A DNA stretch of 64,000 nt from an uncultured Draconibacterium sp. (lineage in GTDB: Bacteria; Bacteroidota; Bacteroidia; Bacteroidales; Prolixibacteraceae), in NCBI RefSeq assembly GCF_963677155.1, contig NZ_OY781884.1, positions 4,584,501-4,648,500 on the forward strand, read 5' to 3'. The notes below the pieces were generated by a model. It did not search any database and had not been told where the DNA came from. It was given only the letters and a program-made list of their open reading frames with translations. Shown here piece by piece: positions 16,142 through 24,822 of this stretch (the stretch's first letter is position 1; every line of letters begins with the position of its first letter). Both the position numbers and the translations under genes were made by a program.

Positions 16142-17177
16142 ATTCGGTAATAAATTTGTAAATTGTTTTCTGATCGTAAAGTTCTCCCGGTTTTAATGTT
16201 GTAGTTGGAAATTTTGGATGATGTACCGAGTCGGGGTAGTGTTGCGTTTCCAATGCAATGCCCGAGTAACTTCCGAATTTCTTTTTGCCATCGATGGTAA
16301 ATTCCGGAATCCAATAGCCGGTATAAACCTGCATGCCCGGCTGTGTTGTATATACTTCTACTTGTCGTCCGCTTTTTGCTTCGCTCAGTGTTCCTGCCAT
16401 AATCAAGTCGCCATCTTCGTTATCAAAAACAAAGTTGTCATCGTAGCCCATTTCCAGTCCGTCGGCATTAATCTTTTTAGGCGATGTAAAATCAAAAGCG
16501 GTACCAACCACGGGGAGAATTTTTCCTGTAGGAATTTGTTCTACCATGTCGGTAATTTTAGTGGCATTTAATTCCAGCTCGTGGTTCAGAATATTTTCTT
16601 TTCCGCCGGTTAAGTTGAAATAGGTATGGTTTGTCAGGTTTACCACGGTTGTTTTATCTGTTTCGGCATAGTACTGAATGCCTAGATCGTTTTCTTCGTT
16701 CAGTGTATAAATACAGGTAACTTTTAAATTGCCCGGGTAGTTTTCCTCGCCGTCGGGGCTAAAGTAGCTTAATTTAACACCAACCTCGTCTTCCGATTCA
16801 ATGATCTCGGCATCAAACAATTTTTTGTCGAATCCTTCCAAGCCTCCATGAAGGTGGTTGGGGCCGTTATTAACGGCTAGCTCGTATGTTTTTTCTTCAA
16901 TTTCAAGGTCCCCTTTTGAAATGCGGTTTCCGAAGCGGCCAATAATGGCTCCAAAATATGGACAGCCAGCTAAATATTCGTCGCTTTGGTAGGTTTCCAG
17001 TTTGTCGAAACCACACACAATATTATCTATCGAGCCATTTTTATTGGGCATATCAATGGCTGTTATAATGGCACCGTAGTTGGTTATTTTTATTTTAATG
17101 GTATTGTTGCTAAGGGTAAAAAGCTGGGCTTCGCGTCCATCTTTTAATGTTCCGAATGTTGTTGCAGTTATTTTCAT
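16140..17177 (-). CDS. galM: Aldose 1-epimerase (galactose mutarotase)
   Basis: 345 residues, cytoplasmic (no signal peptide). It interconverts alpha- and beta-galactose so that galactokinase can use it. Family residues visible are NYGAIIT, GRFGNRI, HLHGG (catalytic-pocket His), the second His in TNHTYFNL and the catalytic Glu in ALETQHYPDS near the C-terminus. It is divergent from the GntR-type regulator, and galK, galT and a sugar permease follow the regulator, so it belongs to the same galactose regulon. Confidence 0.93.
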   Translation of the reverse strand: MKITATTFGTLKDGREAQLFTLSNNTIKIKITNYGAIITAIDMPNKNGSIDNIVCGFDKLETYQSDEYLAGCPYFGAIIGRFGNRISKGDLEIEEKTYELAVNNGPNHLHGGLEGFDKKLFDAEIIESEDEVGVKLSYFSPDGEENYPGNLKVTCIYTLNEENDLGIQYYAETDKTTVVNLTNHTYFNLTGGKENILNHELELNATKITDMVEQIPTGKILPVVGTAFDFTSPKKINADGLEMGYDDNFVFDNEDGDLIMAGTLSEAKSGRQVEVYTTQPGMQVYTGYWIPEFTIDGKKKFGSYSGIALETQHYPDSVHHPKFPTTTLKPGELYDQKTIYKFITE

Positions 17178-17453
17178 TTTATTCTGTTATTTTTTATTTT
17201 TTTGAGCAGCCTGTTAATTTCGGGTCTTTAATTGTTGATTTTATTTTACTTAATTACCGGGTGCTATTTTACTCTTTTTTCCTGAATTTTCATTCAAATT
17301 TAGTAAAGCTGTTTACTTAATTTTAGCTTTGGTTAAAATATCGCTAATATAAAGTTGGGGAGCATATAAAACACTTAGCGTGTGGTTTATTGTGTTAACA
17401 ACTGTTAGCTAATACTATTTTGAAGCAACAAAAATGCAAAAAACAACAATTTT

Positions 17454-17471
17454 ACTGGTAGGCACTGGTGG
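17454..17471 (-). promoter_or_regulatory. Candidate GntR operator upstream of the regulator gene (autoregulation, possibly galM)
   Basis: ACTGGTAGGCACTGGTGG on the plus strand; its reverse complement matches the galK promoter site at 18605-18622 in 16 of 18 positions. It contains two ACTGGT half-sites spaced 10 bp apart. It lies 58 bp before the regulator's ATG, in the divergent 352-bp gap with galM. That gap also holds possible TAnnTTTG boxes at 17506-17513 (plus) and 17295-17302 (minus, TAAATTTG) and no gene. Confidence 0.65.
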
Positions 17472-17487
17472 TGTTTTTAAACATCAT

Positions 17488-17513
17488 TTTGTAATAAAAA
17501 ACTACTATTTTTG
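17488..17513 (+). promoter_or_regulatory. Possible promoter of the GntR regulator gene
   Basis: TATTTTTG at 17506-17513 fits TAnnTTTG. A TTTG at 17488-17491 is only 14 nt upstream, a shorter spacing than usual, so only the -7 element is reasonably supported. Confidence 0.4.
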
Positions 17514-17529
17514 TGTAAAGCTTAACTAA

Positions 17530-18537
17530 ATGCCAAGAAGAAGAGTAATTTCGATCAACGCCAAATCATCGGTGCCGAAATATCGCCAGATAATAGATTC
17601 GGTGCTAAATTCAATCGAAAAAAGACATTTAAAGAAAGGAGATAAGGTTCCTTCGATAAATCAGATCTGTTCAGAATTTAATCTTAGTCGCGATACGGTG
17701 ATGTTTGCCTTTAACGAGCTAAAAGCGAAAGGCATATTAAAAAGTCAGCCCGGAAAAGGTTATTACATAGCCAGCACCGAGATAAAAGTTGAAGAGCGTA
17801 TTTTTGTTTTGTTCGATGAAATGAATGCGTTTAAAGAAGACCTTTATAATTCGTTGATAAATTCGCTAAAAGGAAAAGCTACAGTTGAGGTATATTTTCA
17901 CCATTTTAATTACAAAGTTTTTAAGAACCTGATAACGGAAAGTATCGGGAATTACACATCGTATTTAATTATGCCGGCTACCTTCGATAATACCGGACAT
18001 TTATTATCGAAACTGCCGCAGGACCGGGTTTATATTATCGACCGCTTAAAGCCCGAGTTGTCAAAATATCCGGTAGTTTATCAGGATTTTGAACAGGATT
18101 TTTATGACGCTTTAGTGGAAGGCAAGGAGATGATTGAGAAATACCGGAAGTTGGTGTTTGTAAATCCCGGGGGAAAAGAACCGGCAGAACGATCTGAAGG
18201 ATTTCGGCGGTTTTGCGAAGAGAATAATTTTCGGTACGAGATTGTAAAGTCACTTACCGCTGTAAAACCTTCATTGTGGGAAGCCTACTTCCTGATCTCT
18301 GACCGCGACCTGGTGGAGATGGTAAAAACTGCCAAATATTGCAAGTTTAAACTAGGTAAAAAATTTGGCATAGTTTCTTTTAACGATACCATGCTAAAAG
18401 AAGTGGTTTCGGGAGGAATTACAACTATTTCAACCGATTTTACTGAAATGGGAAAAACGCTTGCCAATATGGTTCTGACGCGAGGTAAATCGCAGATCCG
18501 AAACAAAGCTCAAATGATTGTGCGAAATAGTTTATAA
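17530..18537 (+). CDS. GntR-family transcriptional regulator of galactose genes
   Basis: 335 residues. The N-terminal winged helix (about 10-78) contains DKVPSINQICSEFNLSRDTV and the wing SQPGKGYYIAS, the GntR signature. Residues about 85-330 look like a periplasmic-binding-protein/LacI-type sensor domain, as in AraR-like GntR proteins, so a sugar or sugar phosphate is the probable effector. It is flanked by galM (divergent) and galK (downstream), with matching 18-bp sites in front of itself and galK. A role as the regulon's repressor or activator is inferred. Confidence 0.85.
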   Translation: MPRRRVISINAKSSVPKYRQIIDSVLNSIEKRHLKKGDKVPSINQICSEFNLSRDTVMFAFNELKAKGILKSQPGKGYYIASTEIKVEERIFVLFDEMNAFKEDLYNSLINSLKGKATVEVYFHHFNYKVFKNLITESIGNYTSYLIMPATFDNTGHLLSKLPQDRVYIIDRLKPELSKYPVVYQDFEQDFYDALVEGKEMIEKYRKLVFVNPGGKEPAERSEGFRRFCEENNFRYEIVKSLTAVKPSLWEAYFLISDRDLVEMVKTAKYCKFKLGKKFGIVSFNDTMLKEVVSGGITTISTDFTEMGKTLANMVLTRGKSQIRNKAQMIVRNSL

Positions 18538-18572
18538 ATGTAAAATCTGTTGTGCAACATCTTTTTGTGGTG

Positions 18573-18601
18573 TTTGCAGATGCCTTTAAAAATTATATTT
18601 G
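18573..18601 (+). promoter_or_regulatory. galK promoter
   Basis: TTTG at 18573-18576, a 17-nt spacer and TATATTTG at 18594-18601 give a full -33/-7 match. The predicted start near 18608 lies inside the adjacent repeated site. Confidence 0.7.
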
Positions 18602-18602
18602 T

Positions 18603-18622
18603 ACCAACCAGTACCTACCAGT
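18603..18622 (+). promoter_or_regulatory. Candidate GntR operator at the galK transcription start
   Basis: A 10-bp direct repeat (ACCAACCAGT, ACCTACCAGT) sits right after the -7 box and overlaps the predicted start site, a position suited to repression. Bases 18605-18622 match the inverted site at 17454-17471 in 16 of 18 positions. Confidence 0.65.
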
Positions 18623-18661
18623 TGAAAATAATATTTGAAGTATATAAATCAATAACAGATT

Positions 18662-19951
18662 ATGACTAAGATTAGCACATTAAATGAGAAAATTAACGGA
18701 GGAGATAATCCGTTATTCAAGGAGTTATATGGCAGCGATATTGCCGAATTAAAAGTTCAGGCAGATCGTTATGCTGACCTGATGGCAGAGTTTGAAAAAA
18801 CTTATGGAACCGATGATGTTTCATTATATAGTTCTCCCGGTCGTACAGAAATTGGCGGAAACCACACCGACCATAACTACGGTCGCGTATTGGCAGGTGC
18901 AGTAAACCTCGATAATATTGCTGTAGCAGCTAAAAACGGAACAAATACCGTTCGGATTAAATCGGCCGGTTATCCAGCATTCGAAGTAGAGTTGAACGAT
19001 TTTCAGCCCAACGAAGATGAGTTTTATACGTCAACTTCGCTGGTGAAAGGTATTGCAGCTAAAATGAAAGAGAATGGCTACGAGATTGGTGGTTTCGATG
19101 CCTGTATCGAAGGACGTGTGCCAAAAGGATCGGGATTGAGTTCATCTGCATCATTCGAAGTATTGATCGGTGCTATTTTTAATGCACTTTTCAACGACGG
19201 GAAAATGGATGCTGTTGAAAATGCAATCATCGGTCAGTGGAGCGAAAACAACTATTTCGGAAAACCATGTGGTTTAATGGATCAAACAGCTTGTTCGGTT
19301 GGCGGATTGATTACTATTGATTTTAAAGATCCGGCCAATCCAATTGTAAAAGAAGTTGATTTTGATTTTGTGTCAACCGGCTTTTCATTGGTAATTACCG
19401 ATGTTGGTGGTGGTCACGACGACCCGGCTTCTCAGGCAGAATATGCATCGCTTCCTACTGAAATGAAATCGGTTGCTGCCGAGTTAGGCGCAAACGTTCT
19501 TCGTGAAGTTACTTTGGAACAGATCGTAGATAAAATTCCTGAAATCAGAAAGAAAACAGGTGATCGCGCATTGCTTCGTGCGTACCATTTTCAGGGCGAC
19601 AATGCACGTGTTGTAAAACAGGTTGAGGCTTTGGAAAACAATGATTTTAACGCTTTCCTTGAAATGGTTGTTGAGTCGGGGTACAGTTCGTACATGTATA
19701 ACCAGAATATTTTTGATGTTGTTCATAAAGACGAACAAGTAGTTTCGCTCGGTCTGGCATTAAGCGAAATGGTGCTGAAAGGCAGCGGTGCATGGCGTGT
19801 TCACGGTGGTGGATTTGGTGGTACTATTCAGGCATTTGTGCCACAAGAGAAGCTGAATGAGTATGTAGAAGTTTTAGAACATGTTTACGGAAAAGGCACT
19901 TGTCATAAATTGTTTATCCGCTCTAAAGGTTCGATTAAGCTTGACTTGTAG
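18662..19951 (+). CDS. galK: Galactokinase
   Basis: Phosphorylates alpha-D-galactose to galactose-1-P with ATP (Leloir pathway). GHMP-kinase family, 429 residues, longer than the roughly 380-390 of E. coli-type enzymes owing mainly to an extended N-terminus. The sugar-binding segment reads GRTEIGGNHTDHNYG, with N where many galactokinases have E. The ATP-binding motif is PKGSGLSSSASFE, and the C-terminal HGGGFGGTIQAF motif is present. Preceded by a good promoter and operator and followed by galT. Confidence 0.94.
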   Translation: MTKISTLNEKINGGDNPLFKELYGSDIAELKVQADRYADLMAEFEKTYGTDDVSLYSSPGRTEIGGNHTDHNYGRVLAGAVNLDNIAVAAKNGTNTVRIKSAGYPAFEVELNDFQPNEDEFYTSTSLVKGIAAKMKENGYEIGGFDACIEGRVPKGSGLSSSASFEVLIGAIFNALFNDGKMDAVENAIIGQWSENNYFGKPCGLMDQTACSVGGLITIDFKDPANPIVKEVDFDFVSTGFSLVITDVGGGHDDPASQAEYASLPTEMKSVAAELGANVLREVTLEQIVDKIPEIRKKTGDRALLRAYHFQGDNARVVKQVEALENNDFNAFLEMVVESGYSSYMYNQNIFDVVHKDEQVVSLGLALSEMVLKGSGAWRVHGGGFGGTIQAFVPQEKLNEYVEVLEHVYGKGTCHKLFIRSKGSIKLDL

Positions 19952-20030
19952 ACCTCCTGCTAATTGGATTATGAGAAAATGATAGTGCGAAAAAAACCAG
20001 CTTAATTGTGCACTATTTCAATTGATATTT

Positions 20031-20090
20031 TAACTTTGAGGCCGAATATTTGACTTATCCCGATTCTTTAGTCGGGATAAGTTAGTTTTT
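20031..20090 (+). terminator. Hairpin between galK and galT, behind a possible internal -7 box
   Basis: ACTTATCCCGA (20053-20063) pairs with TCGGGATAAGT (20072-20082) in an 11-bp stem followed by TAGTTTTT, an intrinsic terminator. A TAACTTTG -7-like box at 20031-20038 lies just upstream, so galT may have its own promoter with the hairpin in its leader, or the hairpin attenuates read-through from galK. Confidence 0.6.
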
Positions 20091-20121
20091 CGACCTAAAT
20101 TATAACTGACATAATAACCAG

Positions 20122-21165
20122 ATGAGTTTTAACATCGAAGACCATCCGCATAAAAGATATAACCCGTTAAATGGCGATTGGATTCTTGTGTCGCCACACA
20201 GGGCAAAACGCCCCTGGCAGGGACAGGTTGAAAAACCGGTTGTTGAAGAACGACCAAAGTACGATCCGAATTGTTACCTCTGCGCAGGTAACGAAAGAGC
20301 CGGGGGAAAAGTTAACCCGAATTATAAAGGAACCTTTGTATTTACCAACGATTTTAGTGCTTTATTAACCGATACTCCTGATGGAGGCATCGATGATGGC
20401 GAATTGTTCCAGGCGCAAAGCGAGAGTGGCATTTGTAAAGTAATTTGCTTTAGCGAAGATCACAGCCTTACTATTCCTGAAATGGAAGTTGGCGATATTC
20501 GTAATGTTGTTGACCTGTGGTGTGAGCAATATGCTGAACTGGGCGAAAATCCAACTATCAATTACGTTCAGATATTTGAGAACAAAGGGGCCATTATGGG
20601 GTGTTCAAATCCGCATCCGCATGGGCAGATCTGGTCGTCGAAAGGAATTCCTACCGAACCGGCAAAAGAATGTAAAACACAAAAAGCATATTTCGAAAAG
20701 CATGGGAAAACCATGTTGTTAGATTATGTAAATGCAGAACTGGAAAAGAAAGAGCGCTTGCTGGATCAGAACGATTCGTTTGTGGCATTAATTCCGTTTT
20801 GGGCGGTTTGGCCCTTCGAAGCGATGATTATAAGTAAACGTCCGGTTCAAAATATTTTGGAGTTGACGGATGCTGAGCGAACCGATTTGGCAGATATCTA
20901 CAAAAAGCTAACCGTAATGTACGATAACCTTTTTGAAACATCGTTTGCTTATTCGGCCGGTTTACACCAGGCTCCAACCGATGGAGAGGATCATCCTGAG
21001 TGGCATTTACATATGCACTTTTACCCACCCTTATTGCGCTCGGCAAGCGTTAAGAAGTTTATGGTTGGTTACGAAATGCTTGCAACGCCGCAACGCGATA
21101 TCACTGCAGAAGGTGCTGCCAAAAGGTTACGTGATTTGCCTAAAACTCACTTTAAGAAGAATTAA
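20122..21165 (+). CDS. galT: UDP-glucose--hexose-1-phosphate uridylyltransferase
   Basis: Transfers UMP from UDP-glucose to galactose-1-P. 347 residues, the usual length for the class I family. It shows the zinc-site Cys pair in [10 protein letters not shown], the active-site [10 protein letters not shown] motif with the nucleophilic His, and the C-terminal [11 protein letters not shown] zinc/His cluster. Follows galK and precedes the sugar permease by 30 bp. No galE is present in the window, so the epimerase step is encoded elsewhere. Confidence 0.95.
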   Translation: MSFNIEDHPHKRYNPLNGDWILVSPHRAKRPWQGQVEKPVVEERPKYDPNCYLCAGNERAGGKVNPNYKGTFVFTNDFSALLTDTPDGGIDDGELFQAQSESGICKVICFSEDHSLTIPEMEVGDIRNVVDLWCEQYAELGENPTINYVQIFENKGAIMGCSNPHPHGQIWSSKGIPTEPAKECKTQKAYFEKHGKTMLLDYVNAELEKKERLLDQNDSFVALIPFWAVWPFEAMIISKRPVQNILELTDAERTDLADIYKKLTVMYDNLFETSFAYSAGLHQAPTDGEDHPEWHLHMHFYPPLLRSASVKKFMVGYEMLATPQRDITAEGAAKRLRDLPKTHFKKN

Positions 21166-21195
21166 TTATTAATTACTTAAATCAATAAATTTATT

Positions 21196-22497
21196 ATGGA
21201 AGCTAAAAAACAAAATTACACAGTGCCTATTATTATGATGATCCTGCTGTTCGGTATGATTGCATTCGTTACCAATTTAGCCGCACCAATGGGGGTTGTG
21301 TTAAAATCTCAGTTTAACGTAGGTAACTTACAAGGGATGTTGGGTAATGCCGCAAACTTTATTGCCTATGCCGTGATGGGAATTCCTGGTGGTCTTCTGC
21401 TTCAGAAAATTGGCTATAAAAAGACCGCGTTAATAGCTATTGCAGTTGGATTTATTGGTGTTGGAATTCAATATTTATCGGGTCATACAAATGAAACAAT
21501 GGCATTTACGGTGTACCTGATTGGTGCATTTGTTTCAGGTTTCTCAATGACTTTGTTAAACACTGTTGTAAACCCAATGCTTAATACGCTTGGAGGTGAA
21601 GGTAATAAAGGAAACCAGTTAATTCAGGTTGGAGGTTCATTCAACTCTGTAATGGCTACTTTTACTCCTGCCTTTGTCGGTATTTTAATTGGATCGCAGG
21701 TAGCTAATGCCCGTATTACCGATATTTTTCCGGTGATGTACATTGCGTTGGGTATTTTTGCTTTGGCTTTCTTTGTATTGATGGCAGTTAATATTCCTGA
21801 GCCTCACGTTAGTGCTGCATCAGAATCAATTAAAAGTTTGATGGCAGGTGCTATGCAATTCCGTCACTTCATTTTCGGAGCTATCGGAATTTTTGTTTAT
21901 GTAGGTGTTGAAGTAGGAGTACCGGGAACACTTATTTTCTGGTTAACAGACCCAAGTTCTGCTATTGCAATGGATGCAGGTACGGCAGGTTCTGTAGCTG
22001 GTACTTATTGGTTGTTAATGCTTGCTGGTCGTTTGATTGGAGCATCTATAGGTAGCAAAGTTTCAAGTAAAACGATGTTAACTTTTGCTTCATTTGTTGG
22101 TATGGTACTAGTTCTTTTGGCTATTTTATTACCTACATCAACCATGGTAAGTATGCCAGGATTCCAGGTTCAAGGTAGCTCATTATCATTTGTATTCGCT
22201 GAAGTTCCGATTAATGCGATGTTCCTTGTTCTGGTAGGATTGTGTACATCAATTATGTGGGGTGGTATCTTTAACCTTGCCGTTGAAGGTTTAGGTAAAT
22301 ATGTTGCTGCTGCTTCAGGTATTTTTATGACACTTGTTGTAGGTGGAGGATTGCTTCCTTTGGTACAGAATGCTGTTGCCGACGGTATCGGATTCCAGCC
22401 TTCGTTCTGGGTGCCATTCTTAGGATTGGCTTACCTGTTCTTCTATGCAACAATTGGTAGTAAAGTAACTAAACGTGCCGAAAGCGTTAAACTTTAA
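21196..22497 (+). CDS. Sugar MFS permease (FucP/GluP-like), probably galactose
   Basis: 433 residues, about 12 membrane helices, no signal cleavage. The N-terminal NLAAPMGVVLKSQFN and IPGGLLLQKIGYKKT segments resemble the fucose/glucose/galactose:H+ symporter (FHS) group. It lies 30 bp after galT and ends at a strong terminator, so it is the last gene of the galactose operon. Galactose or glucose is the likely substrate from context. Codon use is rich in GCT/GGT, consistent with high expression. Confidence 0.85.
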   Translation: MEAKKQNYTVPIIMMILLFGMIAFVTNLAAPMGVVLKSQFNVGNLQGMLGNAANFIAYAVMGIPGGLLLQKIGYKKTALIAIAVGFIGVGIQYLSGHTNETMAFTVYLIGAFVSGFSMTLLNTVVNPMLNTLGGEGNKGNQLIQVGGSFNSVMATFTPAFVGILIGSQVANARITDIFPVMYIALGIFALAFFVLMAVNIPEPHVSAASESIKSLMAGAMQFRHFIFGAIGIFVYVGVEVGVPGTLIFWLTDPSSAIAMDAGTAGSVAGTYWLLMLAGRLIGASIGSKVSSKTMLTFASFVGMVLVLLAILLPTSTMVSMPGFQVQGSSLSFVFAEVPINAMFLVLVGLCTSIMWGGIFNLAVEGLGKYVAAASGIFMTLVVGGGLLPLVQNAVADGIGFQPSFWVPFLGLAYLFFYATIGSKVTKRAESVKL

Positions 22498-22553
22498 AGA
22501 CTATTAAAACCTCACTTGTTGGGGATTTAAATACAAATTCGGGATAATCCCGG

Positions 22554-22587
22554 AAAGCCATCCGTTAGCTGACGGATGGCTTTTTTT
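22554..22587 (+). terminator. Intrinsic terminator of the galactose operon
   Basis: AAAGCCATCCGT (22554-22565) pairs with ACGGATGGCTTT (22572-22583) in a 12-bp stem followed by a run of T. Confidence 0.9.
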
Positions 22588-22662
22588 ATGCGAAAAAAAG
22601 AAAGGCCTGAAAATATGAGTTGCATACATTATTTTTTATTTTAGCAATACTTAATTACTACT

Positions 22663-23577
22663 ATGTACGACATTATTGGAGATGTTCATGGATATGCAGC
22701 CCAGCTAAAAAAGCTTTTAACAGAAATGGGCTACCGAAAAACGAATGGTAGTTATTCGCATCCAACGCGGAAAGCAATTTTTGTGGGCGATTTTATTAAC
22801 CGCGGGCCTGAGATCAGAAAAACAATCCGGACCATTAAAGCGATGGTTGAAAACGGCAACGCATATGCTGTGCTGGGAAATCATGAACTCAATGCTATTA
22901 TTTATCACCTGAAAGATAAGCAGGGGAAATCAATTATCTCAAAACCGAGTAAATACTTTTTATCGCTTTTTAAAACCATTAACGAGTATTCGTTAGGATC
23001 AAATGAACTGAACGAACAGCTTCGTTGGATGCGCACGTTACCACTTTATCTGGATTTAGGCGAAATTAGAGTGGTGCATGCCTGCTGGAGCGAAGACGCT
23101 ATTAAAGTTGCCGACTCGCTGTATGAAGAGGGTAGAATAAGAAAGCGCGTTTTTCGGAAGGTGTATAAGAAGTCAAATTCAGAAGAAGCACAAAGTGTGT
23201 GGAGGCTAACAAAAGGCATTAACCTGAAATTACCATCCGATTTAAGGGTAATGAACAACAAAGGTGTTTCGCCCCGTACTTTTCGAATTCGCTGGTGGGA
23301 AAATCTGGAGGGGAAAACATTTCGAGAAGCTTCGTTTGAAAGTAAATTCACGATGCCATCGTATACCATTCCTCCCGAAATTGTTCCGGCGACTTTCCCG
23401 TATCCCGATGATGCCCCGATTTTGTTCTTCGGACATTACTGCAGAGGGGCAGGACCGCACATAATAAAACACAATGTTTGTTGTGTTGATTCGTGTGTTG
23501 CGGGCTCTAAATCGCTTTTGGCGTATCGGTGGAGCGGAGAGAAGGAACTAGATATGAATCATTTAGTAAAAATATAG
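22663..23577 (+). CDS. Calcineurin-like metallophosphoesterase (PrpE/ApaH-like)
   Basis: 304 residues, cytoplasmic. All dimetal motifs are visible: GDVHG at 6-10, GDFINRGP, GNHE, a His in VVHACW and a C-terminal FFGHYCRG. The fold is that of serine/threonine protein phosphatases and diadenosine tetraphosphatases, so it probably hydrolyses a phosphomonoester, phosphoprotein or dinucleotide polyphosphate. An internal insert (about 95-125 and 150-220) is unusual for ApaH. Single gene between a terminator and the tRNA-Asp pair. Confidence 0.85.
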   Translation: MYDIIGDVHGYAAQLKKLLTEMGYRKTNGSYSHPTRKAIFVGDFINRGPEIRKTIRTIKAMVENGNAYAVLGNHELNAIIYHLKDKQGKSIISKPSKYFLSLFKTINEYSLGSNELNEQLRWMRTLPLYLDLGEIRVVHACWSEDAIKVADSLYEEGRIRKRVFRKVYKKSNSEEAQSVWRLTKGINLKLPSDLRVMNNKGVSPRTFRIRWWENLEGKTFREASFESKFTMPSYTIPPEIVPATFPYPDDAPILFFGHYCRGAGPHIIKHNVCCVDSCVAGSKSLLAYRWSGEKELDMNHLVKI

Positions 23578-23647
23578 CCTGTTTGGGAGGTGTATTTTAT
23601 TGATATTCAGTGGTATATAAAAAATATCAAAAAAATATTTTTTTGTA

Positions 23648-23677
23648 TTGCAGGTAAAAAAAGAAAGTATATATTTG
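23648..23677 (+). promoter_or_regulatory. Promoter of the tRNA-Asp operon
   Basis: TTG at 23648-23650, a 19-nt spacer and TATATTTG at 23670-23677. The transcript would start near 23684, 50 bp before the first tRNA. Confidence 0.65.
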
Positions 23678-23733
23678 CATCACCTTTGCAAAGGGCTTCA
23701 AGCCGCTTGAAAAGGGAAAAGTTCTAAAAAAAC

Positions 23734-23807
23734 GGTGGCGTAGTTCAGTTGGTTAGAATGCCGGCCTGTCACGCCGGAGGTCGCGAGTTCGAGTCTCGTC
23801 GTCACCG
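23734..23807 (+). tRNA. tRNA-Asp(GTC), first copy
   Basis: A 74-nt cloverleaf. The acceptor stem GGTGGCG/CGTCACC has one G-T pair, the anticodon stem is CCGGC/GCCGG with loop CTGTCAC (anticodon GTC at 23768-23770), the T-arm is GCGAG-TTCGAGT-CTCGT and the discriminator is G. CCA is not encoded. Confidence 0.97.
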
Positions 23808-23848
23808 CTTATTTTTTTGACAAAAAAGGTTTAGAACATCAATTTATT

Positions 23849-23922
23849 GGTGGCGTAGTTCAGTTGGTTAGAATGCCGGCCTGTCACGCCGGAGGTCGCG
23901 AGTTCGAGTCTCGTCGTCACCG
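23849..23922 (+). tRNA. tRNA-Asp(GTC), second copy
   Basis: Identical over all 74 nt to the copy 41 nt upstream, so it is a recent tandem duplication or is held identical by gene conversion. It shares the same promoter and ends at the terminator at 23946. Confidence 0.97.
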
Positions 23923-23945
23923 CTTAGTCAATCAGACAAATGATG

Positions 23946-23982
23946 AAAAGGAGTGTAACCCTTGTGTTACACTCCTTTTTTA
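23946..23982 (+). terminator. Terminator after the tRNA-Asp pair
   Basis: AAAAGGAGTGTAAC (23946-23959) pairs with GTTACACTCCTTTT (23966-23979) around a 6-nt loop, followed by more T. Confidence 0.9.
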
Positions 23983-24084
23983 TTTTCAATATGGCGTTTA
24001 TTGTTTGATGAAGAAACTTTATTTTCTTAAATATCCGATAGGTATAAAATTCACAAGAAAGGAATTCGCTGAACCAAGGTATTC

Positions 24085-24657
24085 TCAAATATCATATAAT
24101 ATTAAAAGAATAAAATAAAGATACTCTTTATCGATTTTATTTTTAAGTTGATTATACAAAAGACTTTTAAAGCGTGACTTCTGTTTTTTTACTGCTATTT
24201 CTGAGATGTTTAGAAGTTTTGCTACTTCAGCATTTTTCAGGCCTTGCTCAAAACTTAAATCAAATAGGGTTTTATATTTTTCTGGCAAGGAATCAATAGC
24301 TTCGTACAATAATGTGAGTGTTTCCTGTTCAATGAAATTTACCGAAAGATCTTTCTCTGAATCCTCAATTTGAGCCATGTACTTGCTTTGAGCCTTGCCT
24401 TTTCGGAGAATGCTAATTCCCTTATTCCGCACACAGGTATATATAAATGCCTTTAGTTGAAACGGAGAAGAGAAAGAGTGTCGCTGTTTATAGGCTTGAA
24501 AAATAGCATCTTGTACGCAGTCTTCCGATAAAAAAGCATATTCATTTCCTAATAAACGTGAGGCATAAATGATTAATTCCGGATACATTTTTTCATAAAA
24601 TGAATTAATTGTTCCTTCCTTAAATTCTGCAAATACTTGTTTATATACCTCAATCAT
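24085..24657 (-). CDS. ECF-type RNA polymerase sigma-70 factor
   Basis: 190 residues with region 2 (about 20-90: LSEDCVQDAIFQAYKQR, then FIYTCVRNKGISILRK) and region 4 (about 120-172: LPEKYKTLFDLSFEQGL, NAEVAKLLNISEIAVKKQKSR helix-turn-helix). It is divergent from the TlpA-FecR-SusC-SusD genes, the usual arrangement for a sigma factor that FecR controls in TonB-dependent trans-envelope signalling. A hydrophobic C-terminal tail (YFILLILYDI) is unusual but short. Confidence 0.9.
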   Translation of the reverse strand: MIEVYKQVFAEFKEGTINSFYEKMYPELIIYASRLLGNEYAFLSEDCVQDAIFQAYKQRHSFSSPFQLKAFIYTCVRNKGISILRKGKAQSKYMAQIEDSEKDLSVNFIEQETLTLLYEAIDSLPEKYKTLFDLSFEQGLKNAEVAKLLNISEIAVKKQKSRFKSLLYNQLKNKIDKEYLYFILLILYDI

Positions 24658-24755
24658 AAATTACATGAAAAAAACTTTAAAAATGTATTTGCGGGTGCGT
24701 AAAAGTAACAAAAACATAGCATTTTGCTTAAAAAATATATAAAAAGCAATTTTTA

Positions 24756-24785
24756 GGGTATACGAAAAAGGAAGGATTGCGTCTT
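24756..24785 (+). promoter_or_regulatory. Candidate ECF-sigma promoter for the TlpA-FecR-SusCD operon
   Basis: GGGTAT at 24756-24761 and CGTCTT at 24780-24785 are separated by 18 nt, and the second resembles ECF -10 elements. No TAnnTTTG box is seen. It lies 38 bp before the first gene's ATG. The assignment is by resemblance and context only. Confidence 0.35.
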
Positions 24786-24822
24786 AGCTCTATTAATTAA
24801 TTAATTATTTAAAGGAAACCAG

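Noticed and set aside
23864-24118. Open frame over the second tRNA-Asp
   Set aside because: It reads through the tRNA and its terminator; the RNA gene explains the sequence.
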